A DNA stretch of 64,000 bases, from positions 5,004,001 through 5,068,000 of the forward strand of contig JAVUNC010000004.1 in assembly GCA_032173965.1 (NCBI GenBank), read 5' to 3'. The notes beneath the pieces are model-generated. The model ran no database searches. It was given only the letters and a program-made list of their open reading frames with translations, and was not told the origin of the DNA. Made by a program: the position numbers and the translations under genes. This stretch comes from Sitta carolinensis (Eukaryota > Chordata > Aves > Passeriformes > Sittidae). Positions 1 through 12,772 of the stretch are shown here, one piece after another (the first letter of the stretch is position 1; each line of letters starts with the position of its first letter).

Positions 1-887
1 AGCAATAATGAACTGAGGCTCTGAGAGGTCTGGATGGGAGCCCAGGTCTCCAGAAAACCATTTCAGTGCCCTCACCTTCAGCATGTGTTGGTAAAGGGGG
101 AGGGGGGTGGGTGAGGGAAGCATCTGCTTTCTTTAAAAAATAAATGAATCAGTAAATGTGCCAAATCTGATATGATGCAAAATCAATGTAATACCAAAGG
201 GAGCAGCAGCTAGCTAGGAAAGGCAGAAAACTCCCTCATTTCTAGATTTGGAGTGATATCACCAATGAGGCTTTTGACAAGGAGGTAAACAGGAAAAACT
301 GAGTCGGCTGAAAGTCCGTAAGGAACAGGGAGGGAAAAGACCATGTTTACCACATGGAAAAGGACAGACAAAGGCAGCACAGAGATGAATGTTATTTTCA
401 ATGTTCCCAAAAGAGGATGACACAGGAATGAGGGTAAAGACACAACAACACTTAAAAAAGACTTTAAACAACTACTTACTAGTGTTTCTTTCTGAATGGA
501 TTTAGACTCTGGCTCCCTTTGTCTGCACAAGGCAAGGAGAGAAAGAGCCACCAGATCATGGATGTTGTTGCAGTGGAAAATTTTTTACAGGTTTAGTATT
601 TTTTCTTATCCCTCTTGCAAACCTTTACCCAGCCTGAGAGGAGTCTGATCTTGCTTGTGTCCCAAAGACATGTATTTAGGTTGACTGTCCCCACAAACTG
701 ACAGTTTTCCTCCTCTGTAAACACAGTAGGATTCCTCTCTCCAGTTATACAAACAGACTGAATTTGGATGAAATAATTGGATGAAATAATTGATCAGGAA
801 CTGAGAGAAAGAGGGAGATTTATTGGTTATCTAGGACACAGTTCTGCAATCAAGATTAATACGAAATCATTGAAATATTATAACTCT
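1..887. other. 3' flank of SUPT3H, no gene seen
   Basis: AT-rich unique DNA. The open frames on the minus strand at 210-551 are short and lack any recognisable domain. The only structure noted is a 13-bp direct duplication at 766-791. Confidence 0.6.
766..791. repeat. 13-bp direct tandem duplication (x2)
   Basis: The unit GGATGAAATAATT occurs twice without a gap. Confidence 0.85.
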
Positions 888-1302
888 CTTGAAAGGCTGA
901 AAAAATTTGGGTTGTTCAGCCTGGAGAAGAGAAGGCTCCTGGGAGAACTTTGAATCCCTTCCAGTAACTAGAGGGGCTCCAAGAGAGTTGGGGAGGGACT
1001 TTTTACAAGTACATGGAGTGATGGGACAATGGGGAATGCCTTTACACTGAAAGAGGGTAGACTTAGATTAGGTATTAGTCAGAAATTTTGCTATGTGAGG
1101 TTGGTGAGACCCTAGAACAGGCTGCCCAGAGAATCTGTGGCTTGCCCTGGATCCCTGGAAGTGCCCAAGGCCAGGCTGGATGGGGCTTGGAGCAACGTGG
1201 GATAGTGGAAGGTGTAGGGACACCTTGGCACCCCATGGCAGGGGTTGGAACAAGATGATCTTTGAGGTTGCTTCCACCCAAACCATTCTGTGATTCTGTG
1301 AT
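888..1302 (+). mobile_element. CR1 LINE fragment, 3' end, about 415 bp
   Basis: This is one of the longer CR1 copies here. Its hallmarks in order are the TTCAGCCTGGAGAAGAGAAG block, a GGGAGGGACTTTTTACAAG segment, the AGAGGGTAGACTTAGATTAG segment, GGCTGCCCAGAGAA, AAGGCCAGGCTGGATGGGG, and a tail ending CCATTCTGTGATTCTGTGAT. It is 5' truncated and lacks any open reverse transcriptase, as is usual for CR1. Confidence 0.95.
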
Positions 1303-1361
1303 GGTTAACAGAACACAAGCAGCAGGGTACTGCATGGTATCCACAAAAAACAGTCAATATT

Positions 1362-1383
1362 AAAAAAAAAAAAAAAAAAAAAA
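1362..1383. repeat. Poly-A run, 22 bp
   Basis: An uninterrupted adenine run about 60 bp past the end of the CR1 copy. CR1 does not normally carry a poly-A tail, so the two are probably unrelated. Confidence 0.95.
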
Positions 1384-2302
1384 TTAAAAATAGCCAATCT
1401 AGATCTTCTGAGCAGAACCTGTGCCTCTTTTAATCTGACTGCCTCAGTTACTTGACCAGAGATTTCCTACAATGCTTTATCTGCTGGTTGTCAGACCAAA
1501 CCTGGGGCTGCAAGATGGACTTGGATGCCACAGCTGGTGCTGCAGAACGGGTGCAGCACACACAGTGAGGAGTCAGCTGCCTGCCCCAAACAGAGCACCC
1601 AAAAGTGTAACCCCAGACTGGGTTTCGTGGGTCCCACTTGGAAAGGAATCCTTTCCACCGCAAGAACAACAATTTTCCAACCTGGGTGAGCAGGAAACCT
1701 ACACTCTGAGTTATGGACTGCAATAAACCATCCCACCAACTTCCAAAATCTCCCAACCTCTGCACCTGCAGGCTGCCAGTTGCTGACCTGGGAAATGCTC
1801 CATTGGGACTCAATGCTTTTCCCACCCAAGCTTCAAGAGCTGCCATTTAGTTCAGTGAAAACAAGGTCTGACCCATGAGTACTTTTTGCAAGGAAAAAAA
1901 TCATACCTTCTTTTCTGATGTAAGTTTGTATCATTATAGGATTCAAAACATATGAGATGATTTAAATTTTTTTCTTTTTTAAGAAAAAAATACATATATT
2001 ACATGCAAATTGGGGAACTGTCTCTGACCTTCCCAGCAAAGTTGAATAGTAATGGTTTTAGTATCCATAAATTTTTGGGTGTCACTTGCTAGTAAAACGT
2101 TGGACAGGAAAAACAGGGAGAAATAGCCTATCCATATGAAAACAATAATCATGTAATATTTATTGTCTGGGATTGAAATGTTTCAAATATTCAAAGCCAT
2201 AAAGTGTCAGGAAAAGCTAGACTTCCTGATGTAAAAAGGCCATAAATTTCTTCCCTCATAAGACACAAGGAGAGGGGGAAAATCAATGTGACATTTAATG
2301 CT

Positions 2303-2350
2303 AAAGAAAGAAAGAGAAAAAAGAAAGAATGAGAGAAAGAAAAGAAAAAA
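2303..2350. repeat. GAAA/GA-rich purine tract
   Basis: Irregular AAAG and GAGA units forming 48 bp with almost no pyrimidines on the plus strand. Confidence 0.85.
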
Positions 2351-2695
2351 CACACACCACACTTAAATCTAAGTTAAAGCAGTGGAGAGCCCCCAGAGGG
2401 CACAATCCACTTACCTTTGGGAGGCTGCAGGAGGGAAATGGCAGCCAAGAGCACAATTCATGTACTGTAAAACATAAGGACATTTCAGAACAATTTAAGG
2501 GAGCAAAGAGGTATCTCTGCAGTGTCAGGCTCTGACAACTCTGTCCCAGCTCTTTGAGATCTCTCCCTCTCAAACCACATTCTGCTGGACTTTAAAATCC
2601 CCAACAAACCATTACCAAAGGGAAAACAAACAAACAAAAAAAACCCAACAACAATTTGCAGATTCAAAAATGCCTTTTTCATACAGGTCAAAGGT

Positions 2696-2752
2696 GATTT
2701 TTCTAAAACTTCAGGATTTTTCTAAAACTTCGGAAGTTTTCTAAAACTTCAC
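2696..2752. repeat. 19-bp tandem repeat, three copies
   Basis: Three adjacent units share the core TTTTCTAAAACTTC at 2696-2714, 2715-2733 and 2734-2752, differing at a few positions. It is a small local minisatellite. Confidence 0.9.
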
Positions 2753-5700
2753 AATTTCTTAAAGAATCACAGTATGACATTAAACTTTGGGCAAGAGAAA
2801 AATGACAGACAGCAAAGAAACCAAATGTTACAATCAAATTCCCTCCACAAAGTAATAATCTTTTATCTTTACAAGGATAAACCACTTTCATTGCAGAGAG
2901 GGGGAGGTAGTAAAACAGGGTTATGTTTGCTTTTGGATTTAAAAAGCAGAGATGATTTTTGGAATTCAGTCCCCATGAAAAATATGCTACATATATATTC
3001 ATATTTATTTAATATATATGCATATAAATTAATACATTTTCTATGCCCCTCCTGCTCACCTATGAATAAAGTTTTAATAACAAGCTCTTTAAGTGCTGCA
3101 TTAATTTTGCCCTTCCTTCAAGACCACCAAAGAAACCAACTAAGATGCAAAATCCCTTCAGAGCAAGCACCACAACTACATACCTAAGTGCAAATAAAAC
3201 AAGCCTCAACAAAATAAAAATGAATCCAGCATCATCTACAAGCCCAACTTCAACACTGTAAAAAAAGCACCTATTAAAAACCAGTTGTGGAAAAAACTGG
3301 GAAGGTTTGGACATTGGCCAAAAATTCAGAAGTTTGGCTGCTTATACCAAATTTTGTCATCACTACCATAACTTTGGGAAGACTGTAACTTCGAAGGGCA
3401 GCCAATGGAGCAAGGTGGACTAGCTTAGATGGTTACATTTATTTATTTGGGTACTGTGAATAAAAGCAACCAACTCAGACTCTGACCCAAAATACATGTG
3501 CCCTTAAAATGTGAGGTTTTTAACCCACTGGTGAAAAACAACAGCTGCAGGAGAGCTGCTTACCACTGTATAGGCTCTGAAAGTTGACTGCATGTGAGAA
3601 TTAACTATTCTCAACTATTTCACTGCTAAAGTTCTGATCACCAAAGTGTGGAAATAATCATGATGTAATTGTCAAACAGGAAAAAACCCAGAGTTTTTCC
3701 CTAAGGTGACCTGCTGCTGAGCCCAGTCAGGCCAAGGTTCTTTTATTCTGCCTTACCTTGGTATATTCAGTGTTGTGGTTCTTGATCTTCCAATGGAAGA
3801 ATCTGTCATGTTTTTCCTCTTGGGCTTGTGCCAGCTTTACACAGTGAGGAGACAAGTGGGATGCTCATGAGGGAGACCTCAAGGTTGACCTCAGTTGTTT
3901 GTTGTACAAGTTCAAGCCCTACAGGAGTATGAGTTCTGCCACCATCTCAGAGAAGATGAATAAAATCAGCACCTTCCATGGAGAAACTGACTGTCAAAGA
4001 CCCTTTCCCAGGTGCTCAAAGCATTCCTTAATAATTATTTCCATTTATTTGTGTTCTGTCTACACAAAATCTGCTGAGCAGTGAACATTCAGGACTACGT
4101 TGCTACCATTCCAAAACAGAAGAGTATAAATTCTTTTAATATTAAATAAGGGCAAGCTGACATGGAGAACACTAGATAGATCATGCCTAGTTTGCTAAAG
4201 TTGTTCAGCTGAAGCTAGAACAAAATCCGTGCACGAGCAGCAGACTGAGGCACTGCTGATCAGCAGTTACACAATGATCTGAGTGAGGGAGCTCAGGGGG
4301 AAGCTCAGCTGGAGCTTCTCTCCTCCAAGCACCTTCCCTCTTCTGCAGTGATGTTTCAGATTTGTTCTCACCTCAGCTTGACACGCAGTTGCTGCCATTT
4401 CATTTGCAGATCTGAAGAAATCGTGTCAGTACAAGAAAGGCAATAGTTTCTTAGGAGTTTTTTTTTTTTGTTTTGCAGATTAATTAAATACTTATGGAAA
4501 TGAGAGCTAAACAGAACTGGTTTGAGCCAGTTATTGACTACTGACTATGTGAAACTCACTGCAGCTTCTGATATCTTACACCTTCTCTTCTTCCAGGTCT
4601 AGTGACAGGATGAGGATCACCCACCATACTTCAGTGGCAATTTATATGCTTCAGACCCAGTTCATCTACTAAAAATTAACATTGTACTTTATTTTTGTCA
4701 ACACCCATAGCACCTGCTGACCCATTTAAAAGAAGGCATGCACATTCATTAATTGTGTTTCTCCTCCCATTTCTTTGTGCTCTGATGCACTCTGCAAAGG
4801 CAGGTTGGAAGATGAAGGTGAGAATGCTCTGACACTGCCAAAGCAGGATTTTTGTAATGAGTACGTCACTCATGGTGATTTCAGAAGTCCAGCATAGTTT
4901 GGAGAAAGGAAGGTGTCCCACAGTCCATGCTACGGTGAAAACTTATTTTTTGTGTTTCTGCATGGGGTCCTCAAGTGCCCGTGGCACATCTCAGCCAGAA
5001 GTTGTCGAAGTCTTGATCTCTGGACTGGATCCAGATTGAGTGGTTGCATTCTTCCATGTCCAGTTCCTGTTGTGGATCCAGTTGGACACTGCCTTTGTCC
5101 CTTTCTCCCCCAGCCTGCAGGGCTAGGTGCTCTCTGACACACCTACTGCTTTCACTGCAGAGGGAAGATATTTCAGAACTCAGAGCATCATTATGGATTT
5201 GAGAAATCCAGGTTTCTGAACCATTCCAGGTTTCCCAACATGTGGCCCATCACCCAGCCTTTCCCCAGATGAAATGGAGCTAACAACACATTATTTTAAA
5301 GTTGTGCTGTAGACATAAACACATGGAAACCCATGAGGCACTCAGATATTACAGTAATCAAAGTCATACAAGGACCAAAGATTGACAGATCACATCCTCA
5401 CCAAACCAGTAAGAAAAATTTGCAAAGCATCTGTATGAAGACAAGTCCAGAAGTACATAGATATTGATATAAGATTCTTGTGGCAATTATTTTGTCTGAT
5501 AGGAATTAAGATGAATTATCAATCACAAATATTGAAGAGAGCTATAAAATGTAAAATGAAACCATATTATTATAATTTTAGTTTTTTATTTTCCTATTTA
5601 TCATTCCATCTCTCACTACTAATCTATCTTGTTTAAGAAAAATAGCTTATAAGTATAGTGGAGCTTGATTACTGAGAATGGCTATTAATGTAGTGTCTCG

Positions 5701-6590
5701 GAGCACTCTCTAGACAGTTGAAAAGCTTTTAACAGTAAAATATGAAGGTTTCCTTCAAATTTGCAGCCATCTGCCTTCTAAAACTTTGTTTCAGTAGTTG
5801 CCAAGATTTCAGTGATTTATAGAAGCCAAAGTATCTGATTTTTGTCTCCCCACAAGAGATGAGAACTATTTTTTCTTATTATTTTGTAAAGGCAACATCA
5901 TTATCTTAAGCAAAAAAAAAAAGAAAAAAGTTAAGCTACATTAAAGATACAGCTTTCAAAATAATTTTTAAGGCATCTGGCCTTGTTTAAACCATCAAAT
6001 TTACATTCAATTCCTTCAGGGATGGCTTCGCTGCTTTGTGCTGGCTCCCTGCCCTCTGAATAAACCTGGATTTAATGCATGCCACCACTGCATTTCCCTG
6101 GCTGCACTGCAGCCTGGGGTAGATATATAGCAGAGGTATAAAAAGTAGAGGTAAAAAGCCCAACTTTGGACAAGATGATTCATTCAGGAAAAAAAAAAAT
6201 CAACCCTGTAACTGTTTAAGTTTCAGCTAGAGTTGGACCTGTGACTAGTGTCATTATCTATTTATTGTGAATTTATGATTAGAAATGTTTATGCACCATG
6301 AAGCATTCTCTACGAGCTGGGCAGGAAACTATAAACCATTTTGTGAGATCTACACACAGCTGATGGCAGAACCTCAATGCAACACAAAGGTTCATCCCCA
6401 CCCAAGAAATGCCAAAACACATTCTTTGTATTTCCCCCCTCAGTGAGATGGACACTTGACAAAGAGAAGTGTGCTCTGAAAACCCAGAGGGGGCACATTT
6501 TGGAGGGTCCTGAGTGTCTCTGGAGCACTGTCAGCTTCTCCCAACTTCCAGACAAAGACAAAAGTCTTTTAAAGGGTTTGTTTTTCTCAA

Positions 6591-6640
6591 GACTGACAGA
6601 GAATGGACCAGAGAAGAAAGACTGACAGAGGATGGACCAG
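6591..6640. repeat. 21-bp duplication with 29-bp period
   Basis: GACTGACAGA followed by a G(A/G)ATGGACCAG-type core occurs at 6591-6611 and again at 6620-6640 with one mismatch, separated by an A/G-rich spacer. Confidence 0.85.
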
Positions 6641-7921
6641 GAAATGAGATGAAGCTCAACTAGAAATTTGTGTGGTGGCTCCCTCACCTCTGATGAGTTT
6701 TAAGCTGAATTATTATCCCTGTTTTGTGGATGGCTGGAAGAAAAACTGAAAAAACAGGTAGTATAACCACAGAGCAAGGCGGGCACTGAGCAGAGAGCAA
6801 AACTCACGCTCCCTTATATGATATACAAGCATATCCTACTGAAACTGAAGTTTTCCTTCTTCAGATAACTAATGTGAAATAGTCAACATAACCTGAATCA
6901 GTACCTATAAATCTTGGCTAAGAATAGAAATGATTTGCAAGTTGAAATTACAGAAGTGTAGAGCTATTCATATGCAGCCATTAACTGAATCTCAAGCTGA
7001 ATTTTATATATATAATAAAAATGTGTAGCACTAGCCTAAACATACATCTCTCTTTCTGCAGCATGGGTAATGGTGCTAAGTAACACTCCAAGTACAGCAC
7101 AAGTATTACTGGTTGCATTTTTGTTTTAAACAGAGTTAAAGAAAACTCTGAAGATGAGAAAAAAAGTGATTACTTCCCAAAATAAGAATAAACTGGGTTA
7201 GACCAAGATAGGGAGACATAACATACCTTGTTTGACTCTAAATTCAGCTCCCTGACTTGTGCAGAGAAGTGAAAGGTTATTATATGGGTTTACTGGGCAA
7301 ACCCAGATTTTATAAATAATTGCCTGTCAGGCTGTTCAAGATAGACAAACACACAGCAGACCAACAAAAACATGATCTGTCATATTTCTGAGAGAAATGT
7401 ATGTTGAGTCTTCATTCTCTGGGACTTGAAGGAGACCAGTAAAAAATAAGTGCCAGTATTTTTCCTGCTTATGCATATTTTAAAATGTAAAATCTGGGAG
7501 AGAGACAGCAACAGAAGGAATTTTGATTCCAGTACCCAGTGCCTGAAATGGTTTCTTCTGTCTGTATCCCTGCAGATCGAAACTAAATACAATAAATGCT
7601 GGTGTTCTTTTAAAAAAGTCTGGATGTTTACAGCAAGCATATAATTTTCCATGATTAAGGATGCCAACGAAAATAAAGAGTGATGATAAAAAGAAAAGTT
7701 TAATCATATATTTCAAGAAGCACAAATGGAACATCAGAAAACTCCCCCCTTTCCTCATTTAATACATTGTACACATTACTTTTAGTCCTTTAAACACAGA
7801 AAATTTCCAGAAAACAGAAGCGTAAGCAGATAAAAGAGAAAAGCAATTTATGAACAGCAGCAATATTGGACATACGATGTTCACTATTACAATATTTTGG
7901 TTGCAAAGAGACATTTTCCCA

Positions 7922-7927
7922 TTTATT
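7922..7927 (-). terminator. Candidate polyadenylation signal AATAAA for SUPT3H
   Basis: This is the first canonical hexamer left of the SUPT3H stop codon on the minus strand. The sequence just downstream in transcript sense contains GT- and T-rich stretches compatible with a cleavage-factor site. The distance from the stop is about 1.5 kb. Variant signals nearer the stop make this tentative. Confidence 0.3.
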
Positions 7928-9409
7928 TAAAAAATATACATAATTTGAAGTTTTTGAATGCAAAAACTCTTTTCAGGAGAGCAGGACAACAAAACCACCT
8001 ACAAACAACCACAAGAGCACAGAGCAGGAGTGAAAATTAAGACCTCACATACTAAGCACAAAAGAGAATGGCTGCACTATATAAAATACTCTGCTGTTCT
8101 CCTCTTCATCCCTTGAGTGTTCTGTATTAATTTGAGAATTAAGTTGGGTTCCAAGCCTGAGCTCAGGGCAGCTGAAGAAGACCCCTGACCTGTGGGTACC
8201 ACAGGGACACCAGCAGGATGTGCCAGCAGATCCTGGGGATGGGCTGAAGCAGGAGCCCTTTTCTCTGCTCAAGCATCATCGTGGTCAGCTCTATATTTGT
8301 ACAGTTTTTATGGGAAGAAATGAATGTGTTTGTGAGGCCAGCAAATGCTGGAGGAGCAAAGGGACGGGAACGAGCATAGAGGCAGGGACTGAGATTAAAA
8401 AAAAATCTTGAAAACAAACAATGTTAGCTAAAATATATTAAAAAGAAAATAAAAAAAAAAGCAAAAAGAGCTGGTTTCTTCTTTAACCAAATCCAACAGA
8501 AATGCTGCCTTTGACAACAACAGGGACAACATCTGCTTCCTGCAGCAAAGGCTGAGCAAGTACACAATGTTAAGCCCTTGCCTAGAACCACTGAGACAGA
8601 GTTATTGAAACACTTTAGAATGTATTTTTCCAAATAGGGGTACAATCTGGTGCCAAGTCACTGCAAAGGCTTTCTCTGATTTTGGACAATGATGGTTCAA
8701 ACCTTTGGAGATGTCAATATTGAAAATTTGGGCGTGAGCACTTAGCCTATCTTTGGTTCTGCAAAAAGCCAAGTCTCTAAATGCTAAAATTTAGTTCACC
8801 TGAACTTTTTCTGAATATCTTCGCATTCAAACTTGGTATGGCTGTCATCAAAATCCCCTCATTGATTAAGATGGGTTATACTCTGTGAACACTTATATTG
8901 ATTGAGAGAAACAATTGGAAATTAGTTGAAAATACAGGGAAATAGTTTTCCTTTTGGTAAAATTTGCAAAGAAAACTACATAGCCTTTATACAACCTAAT
9001 AAACTAACACAACCCAGTCTATCTATGGCCTCTTCCTGCCTCATCCTGCTTTACAAAAAAAATCTTTTGGAGAACATACAGACTTCCAGACACTTAAATA
9101 AAAATGACATGGCAGTCAGAAAGTCCCCTGCAAACTGCAGCATTGTCTGAGCTGCATTCTTGTCCACCTACACCCTATCCCAAACATCCTGCCATTAATT
9201 AGCTAAATGTTCCAGCTAGTAAACAAGAATAACGATTGAGGGGGCTGGAAAAAGAGACAGAGACAGCCAGCAGATAGTCACAACAAACCAGCCCACTCAC
9301 TGGTATATGGAGACACTGGAGCTTGTATGTTTTTTTTCCTTCCATGGAGGGGAAAATAAAATCACCTTAATATAATACTGCCTTTCCTGTTGCTGCAGCC
9401 ACATCCACA
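7922..9409 (-). other. SUPT3H: Putative SUPT3H 3' UTR (left boundary uncertain)
   Basis: Sequence immediately after the SUPT3H stop on the minus strand. It has no CR1 copies. The first canonical AATAAA I find on the minus strand is at 7927-7922 (TTTATT on the plus strand). Variant signals come earlier, for example TATAAA at 8981-8976. Which is used cannot be decided from sequence, so the left end given here is only the furthest reasonable estimate. Long adenine stretches near 8399-8460 (plus strand) are uridine-rich in the transcript. Confidence 0.45.
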
Positions 9410-9451
9410 TCAGCAGGCGAGAAAAGTCATCCCGTTCCTGCGGTAGGCACT
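9410..9451 (-). CDS. SUPT3H: SUPT3H terminal coding exon, 13 residues and stop
   Basis: The minus strand reads AGT GCC TAC CGC AGG AAC, then codons for GMTFLAC and a TGA stop at 9412-9410. The peptide SAYRRNGMTFLAC matches the conserved C-terminus of vertebrate SUPT3H (NAYRRNGM followed by FLAC in mammals as I recall it). It follows PFT from the exon at 56036-56146 in frame, because both splice ends are phase 0. The acceptor TTCCCTGACAG sits just right of 9451 behind a pyrimidine-rich tract, as expected. The exon is far too short to be seen as an ORF in this frame, and an overlapping frame hides it. The 3' UTR starts at 9409 and continues left. Confidence is high because the residue match, the acceptor, the phase and the stop all agree. 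Confidence 0.95.
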   Translation of the reverse strand, partial: SAYRRNGMTFLAC

Positions 9452-9452
9452 C

Positions 9453-12400
9453 TGTCAGGGAAGGAGAAAATCTGTAGTGAATTATCACATCAGCTTAAAC
9501 AAGGGAAGGAGGCAGAGAGAAAGGCAAGGCTTTTTTCCTGTTTTGTAGGCTATTCTGGCTGCAATCTAATAGTGTGCTTAATCTGAACATTTCTGGTGGG
9601 GGAGCTGTAAGCAACCACTTTGTCTATTAAAAAATCAGTGTGGTTAACAAGTGGTAAGTGACTCTATTTCAGGAGAGCAAGAGATAGGCAAAAATGTAAT
9701 ATTCTCCTTTTTTAATTGCCTGCAAAAGAGATGAGACCAAAATACACCATTATGCTTAATCTGTTTGTCCTTTATAAGCACGTATTCTCTATTCACCGTG
9801 TTCAAGAATAATTTCTAAACTTCCTGAATACTCTATGAATTATTGAATAATTGCAGTTTTCCAAACTTAATTTATAGTCTGAGTCTAAAGTTATATAAAC
9901 AGGCACTGGCATAATCCCCACCAATCCAAACCAAATTAATCTTAAAGACTCTCTGGTCAGTAAGAAATAATTTGATATCCCATATATTGTAACCTGGGAT
10001 GACGTGTTTCCAAAGATAAAGAAGCACAGGAGTTAAGCAGCACTTAAGAAAATAATTTTAAAAGATCCTGTGACACTGTCTCCCTAAAATATCTTTCATG
10101 TATTTTTAACAGCTCTTTCTGAATCAATATAGGAAAGTATACCTTTTAATGCCACTGGAAAACCTATAATGTAAGGATATATTCTTGGTTTAAAAAATAC
10201 TTTTTTTTTTTTCTATTAACAATATCTTTTAAAAAGCAAAGGAGTTTAAATAGTTTTGCTTTATTTGGTTCACCTTCAGCAGCCATCCTGTTTCAGAAAT
10301 GAAAACGATAGTCATCTATTTCATTCTGGTTACTGCTTCATCAGATTTATTTTGTACCCCTTCAGTCGAAGCACTTAGGAAGTGCCATATATAACCACCA
10401 TTTTTAGTGGCTCTACCAATATCCTAATTAATTTCAGCCAGATCAATTTCTCCTCTCTTAAACTAGAATTAGAGTAACATTAGGAGTAAAGGATAACCTC
10501 AAACAACTTCGGCTATAAATAGCATTTATACTGAACTTCAAAGAAATAATTTCAAAACCAGCAAGGATGTATTCAGAGAGACATTTTACAGGGAGTGAAT
10601 ATGCAAAAGGAAAACGTACAAGATGTTCATTACAGCATCCTTTGCATTAACACCACACTTCAGTCTGGAGATCTAGCAGCATATGGCATTGAAGTCAAAG
10701 AGCAAAACATCAGCTCTGGGATATACGGCCAAGACATGACAGTATCACCACAAACAAACAAAATAAATCCAAGACTCCATACCCAAAGATGAAATGCCCA
10801 AAACAGACTAGCCAATAATTTTGAAAGGATCCAATATATTCCCACAACCACAAGCAGAAAGTCCAAGGCAGTTTGGATGTTCAGCTTGCCCAAACCATTA
10901 TGGCTGGCATTTGGAAGTCGATGCAAAAGTAATGTTTTTAGCTGCTTGACCCCAATAGTTCCACAGGGCTTTATAACCCAAGTGACAACCTTTAACACAT
11001 AAACAAAATATTCAGGACTACTGTGCAGTTTGCTTGGAGACAAATGATCCCAAGTACAAAGCTGGATCTACATGAAAGATAAAAGGTTGAATTTTGCGAA
11101 AGGAATTTTGGTTGTGTAGCAAAGTTGGGCTTGGCTGGGCTCACCTGGGAAATAATGTAGTTTAACATTTTCCAACATGGGCAGTGTTGTACAGTCAGTT
11201 ATATCCCTGCAAAGGTCATCTCAGAAGCCAGTGCCATTCATGGCAGGCAGGATAACACCTTTAGAGAGTTGGGCACACCCACCAGTCTATAATTAGTGAT
11301 ATATTCTAACAAGTGTGTCTATAGTTAGGATTGAAAACTATTTCCTACTTCACTCCCCCTTTCACATACTTTAAACTTTCTGAAACATTTGCCCTTGGGC
11401 TGAAATTTCCTCTGCTTTAATCTCTGCCTGAAGTTCACTTTCTTTGGAAAGGACCAAAAAAATTCCTGAAGCCATTATGAAGTTCAGCAATAATGAAAAC
11501 AACACATATTTTCCTTCCCAAGTCAGACAAAGTGATTTTGATATATGTATATTTCGTTACGGAATTCAGCCATAAATTGAACCATTTTACCCAGAAACCA
11601 TCCGTACCTTCAACCTCAGCATAAAAGGTAACTGTTTTGAAAATCACTATTTCAGAGGAAGAAGTTTGATTCATCCCATTCCATAACAAGATAACACTTC
11701 ATTTCCATTTTGATACATTACTAGATAATAAAGGTTAACCTCCAAAATGCTTTTATGCAGAGAAAAAGTATTTTAGAGACATCTTTCTGAGTTATACCAG
11801 ATATCTTTAAGATCTATACAGCTGAATTTGTGATACTGAAAGACAGATCTTTACATGCCAAGAATCATGAAGAGAAACAGCAAGATGTTTTTGATAAAAC
11901 TCACATGTGCCCTTGCAAGAGTTTATATGGATGTGGCAGACATTTAATGTGGTTGGAGATAATTTAGAGGGTTTGGATGACACTTCTGGGTGCTTTATGC
12001 CACTTTGGCAGCATCCACATTTTAATTTTTTAAAAAATATGATTATTTGGCTCAAAATTACAGATAGAGGATGATGCAGGCTCTTGATGTGGGATTAAAA
12101 TAGCTGTATCCATTTTGCTGGATATGTCTTGCTGTCAAGAGATAACATAAGCCCATGGTTCCTCCTGGAGCCCTTTTTGGAAAAGTGTCTACTGCATCCA
12201 AATTTTCTGTGTGTTCTCTCTTAAATTTACTACCAGGCTGTGCTTTGACTTTTCCTGCTGTGGGCTGAGTCTCTGCTATGGTTGAAGTTCTGTCAGCCTC
12301 TTGCTGCACTCAGTCCATGCAGGGGTGGTCAAGGGACCAACTTTCAGACATGGGGAATCACCCAACCTGGCATGAATTAGACAGTGTGTGTCCCAGAAAG

Positions 12401-12699
12401 AATGGCTTCCATGCCCTGAAAAATTGATCTAACTTTACTTGGCTTCTCTAGCTCTACAGAAACTCTTCCTGCCCCTTGATATCACGTGACAGGATTTTTC
12501 TTCCTTTTCTCTGACCACCTTGAAGGTAGAAGGACAGACTGCTGCCACTCAGAGCCAGAGGCTGCACAGGCTGTGACACTGTGACAGCAGAAATATGACC
12601 TTTATCTTGTCCAGGTCACTGTTACCACCTACTACCTGTTCCCATTTAGGGAAGAGCTGTGGATTTGGCTTCTTAGTCCTCACTTCCCAGTCCTACCCT
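9453..12699. other. Intronic unique stretch
   Basis: No CR1 or SINE recognised and no convincing exon. A 127-codon minus-strand open frame at 10660-11043 is hydrophobic but matches no family I know. Confidence 0.55.
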
Positions 12700-12772
12700 G
12701 ACCTAGTGGGTCTGCCCCTGCCCATGGCAGTGGGGTTGGAACCAGATCTTTCACACCTCTTCTAAGATTCTA
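12700..12772 (+). mobile_element. CR1 LINE fragment, short and decayed
   Basis: CTGCCCATGGCAGTGGGGTTGGAACCAGAT followed by a decayed tail ending in AAGATTCTA matches the last part of the CR1 3' UTR (core CCCATGGCAG then GGTTGGAACCAGAT). The upstream part is missing or too diverged. Confidence 0.65.

Larger units (their letters stand above)
1303..7921. other. 3' flank of SUPT3H, no gene seen
   Basis: About 6.6 kb of AT-rich unique DNA without recognisable coding exons or CR1 copies. It contains a poly-A run, a GAAA-like purine tract, a 19-bp triple repeat and a 21-bp spaced duplication, listed separately. Any distal 3' UTR of SUPT3H beyond 7922 would fall here. Confidence 0.5.

Noticed and set aside
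1362..1383. Poly-A run as the tail of a processed pseudogene
   Set aside because: The upstream sequence is a CR1 copy and a short unknown stretch, not a spliced gene copy, and no target-site duplication is evident.
9297..9488. 63-codon minus-strand open frame over the last SUPT3H exon
   Set aside because: It is a shifted frame that hides the real terminal exon; its peptide has no relation to SPT3.
10660..11043. 127-codon minus-strand open frame, rich in hydrophobic residues
   Set aside because: It looks membrane-like, but I recognise no family, it has no splice or promoter context, and AT-rich DNA often yields hydrophobic frames by chance.
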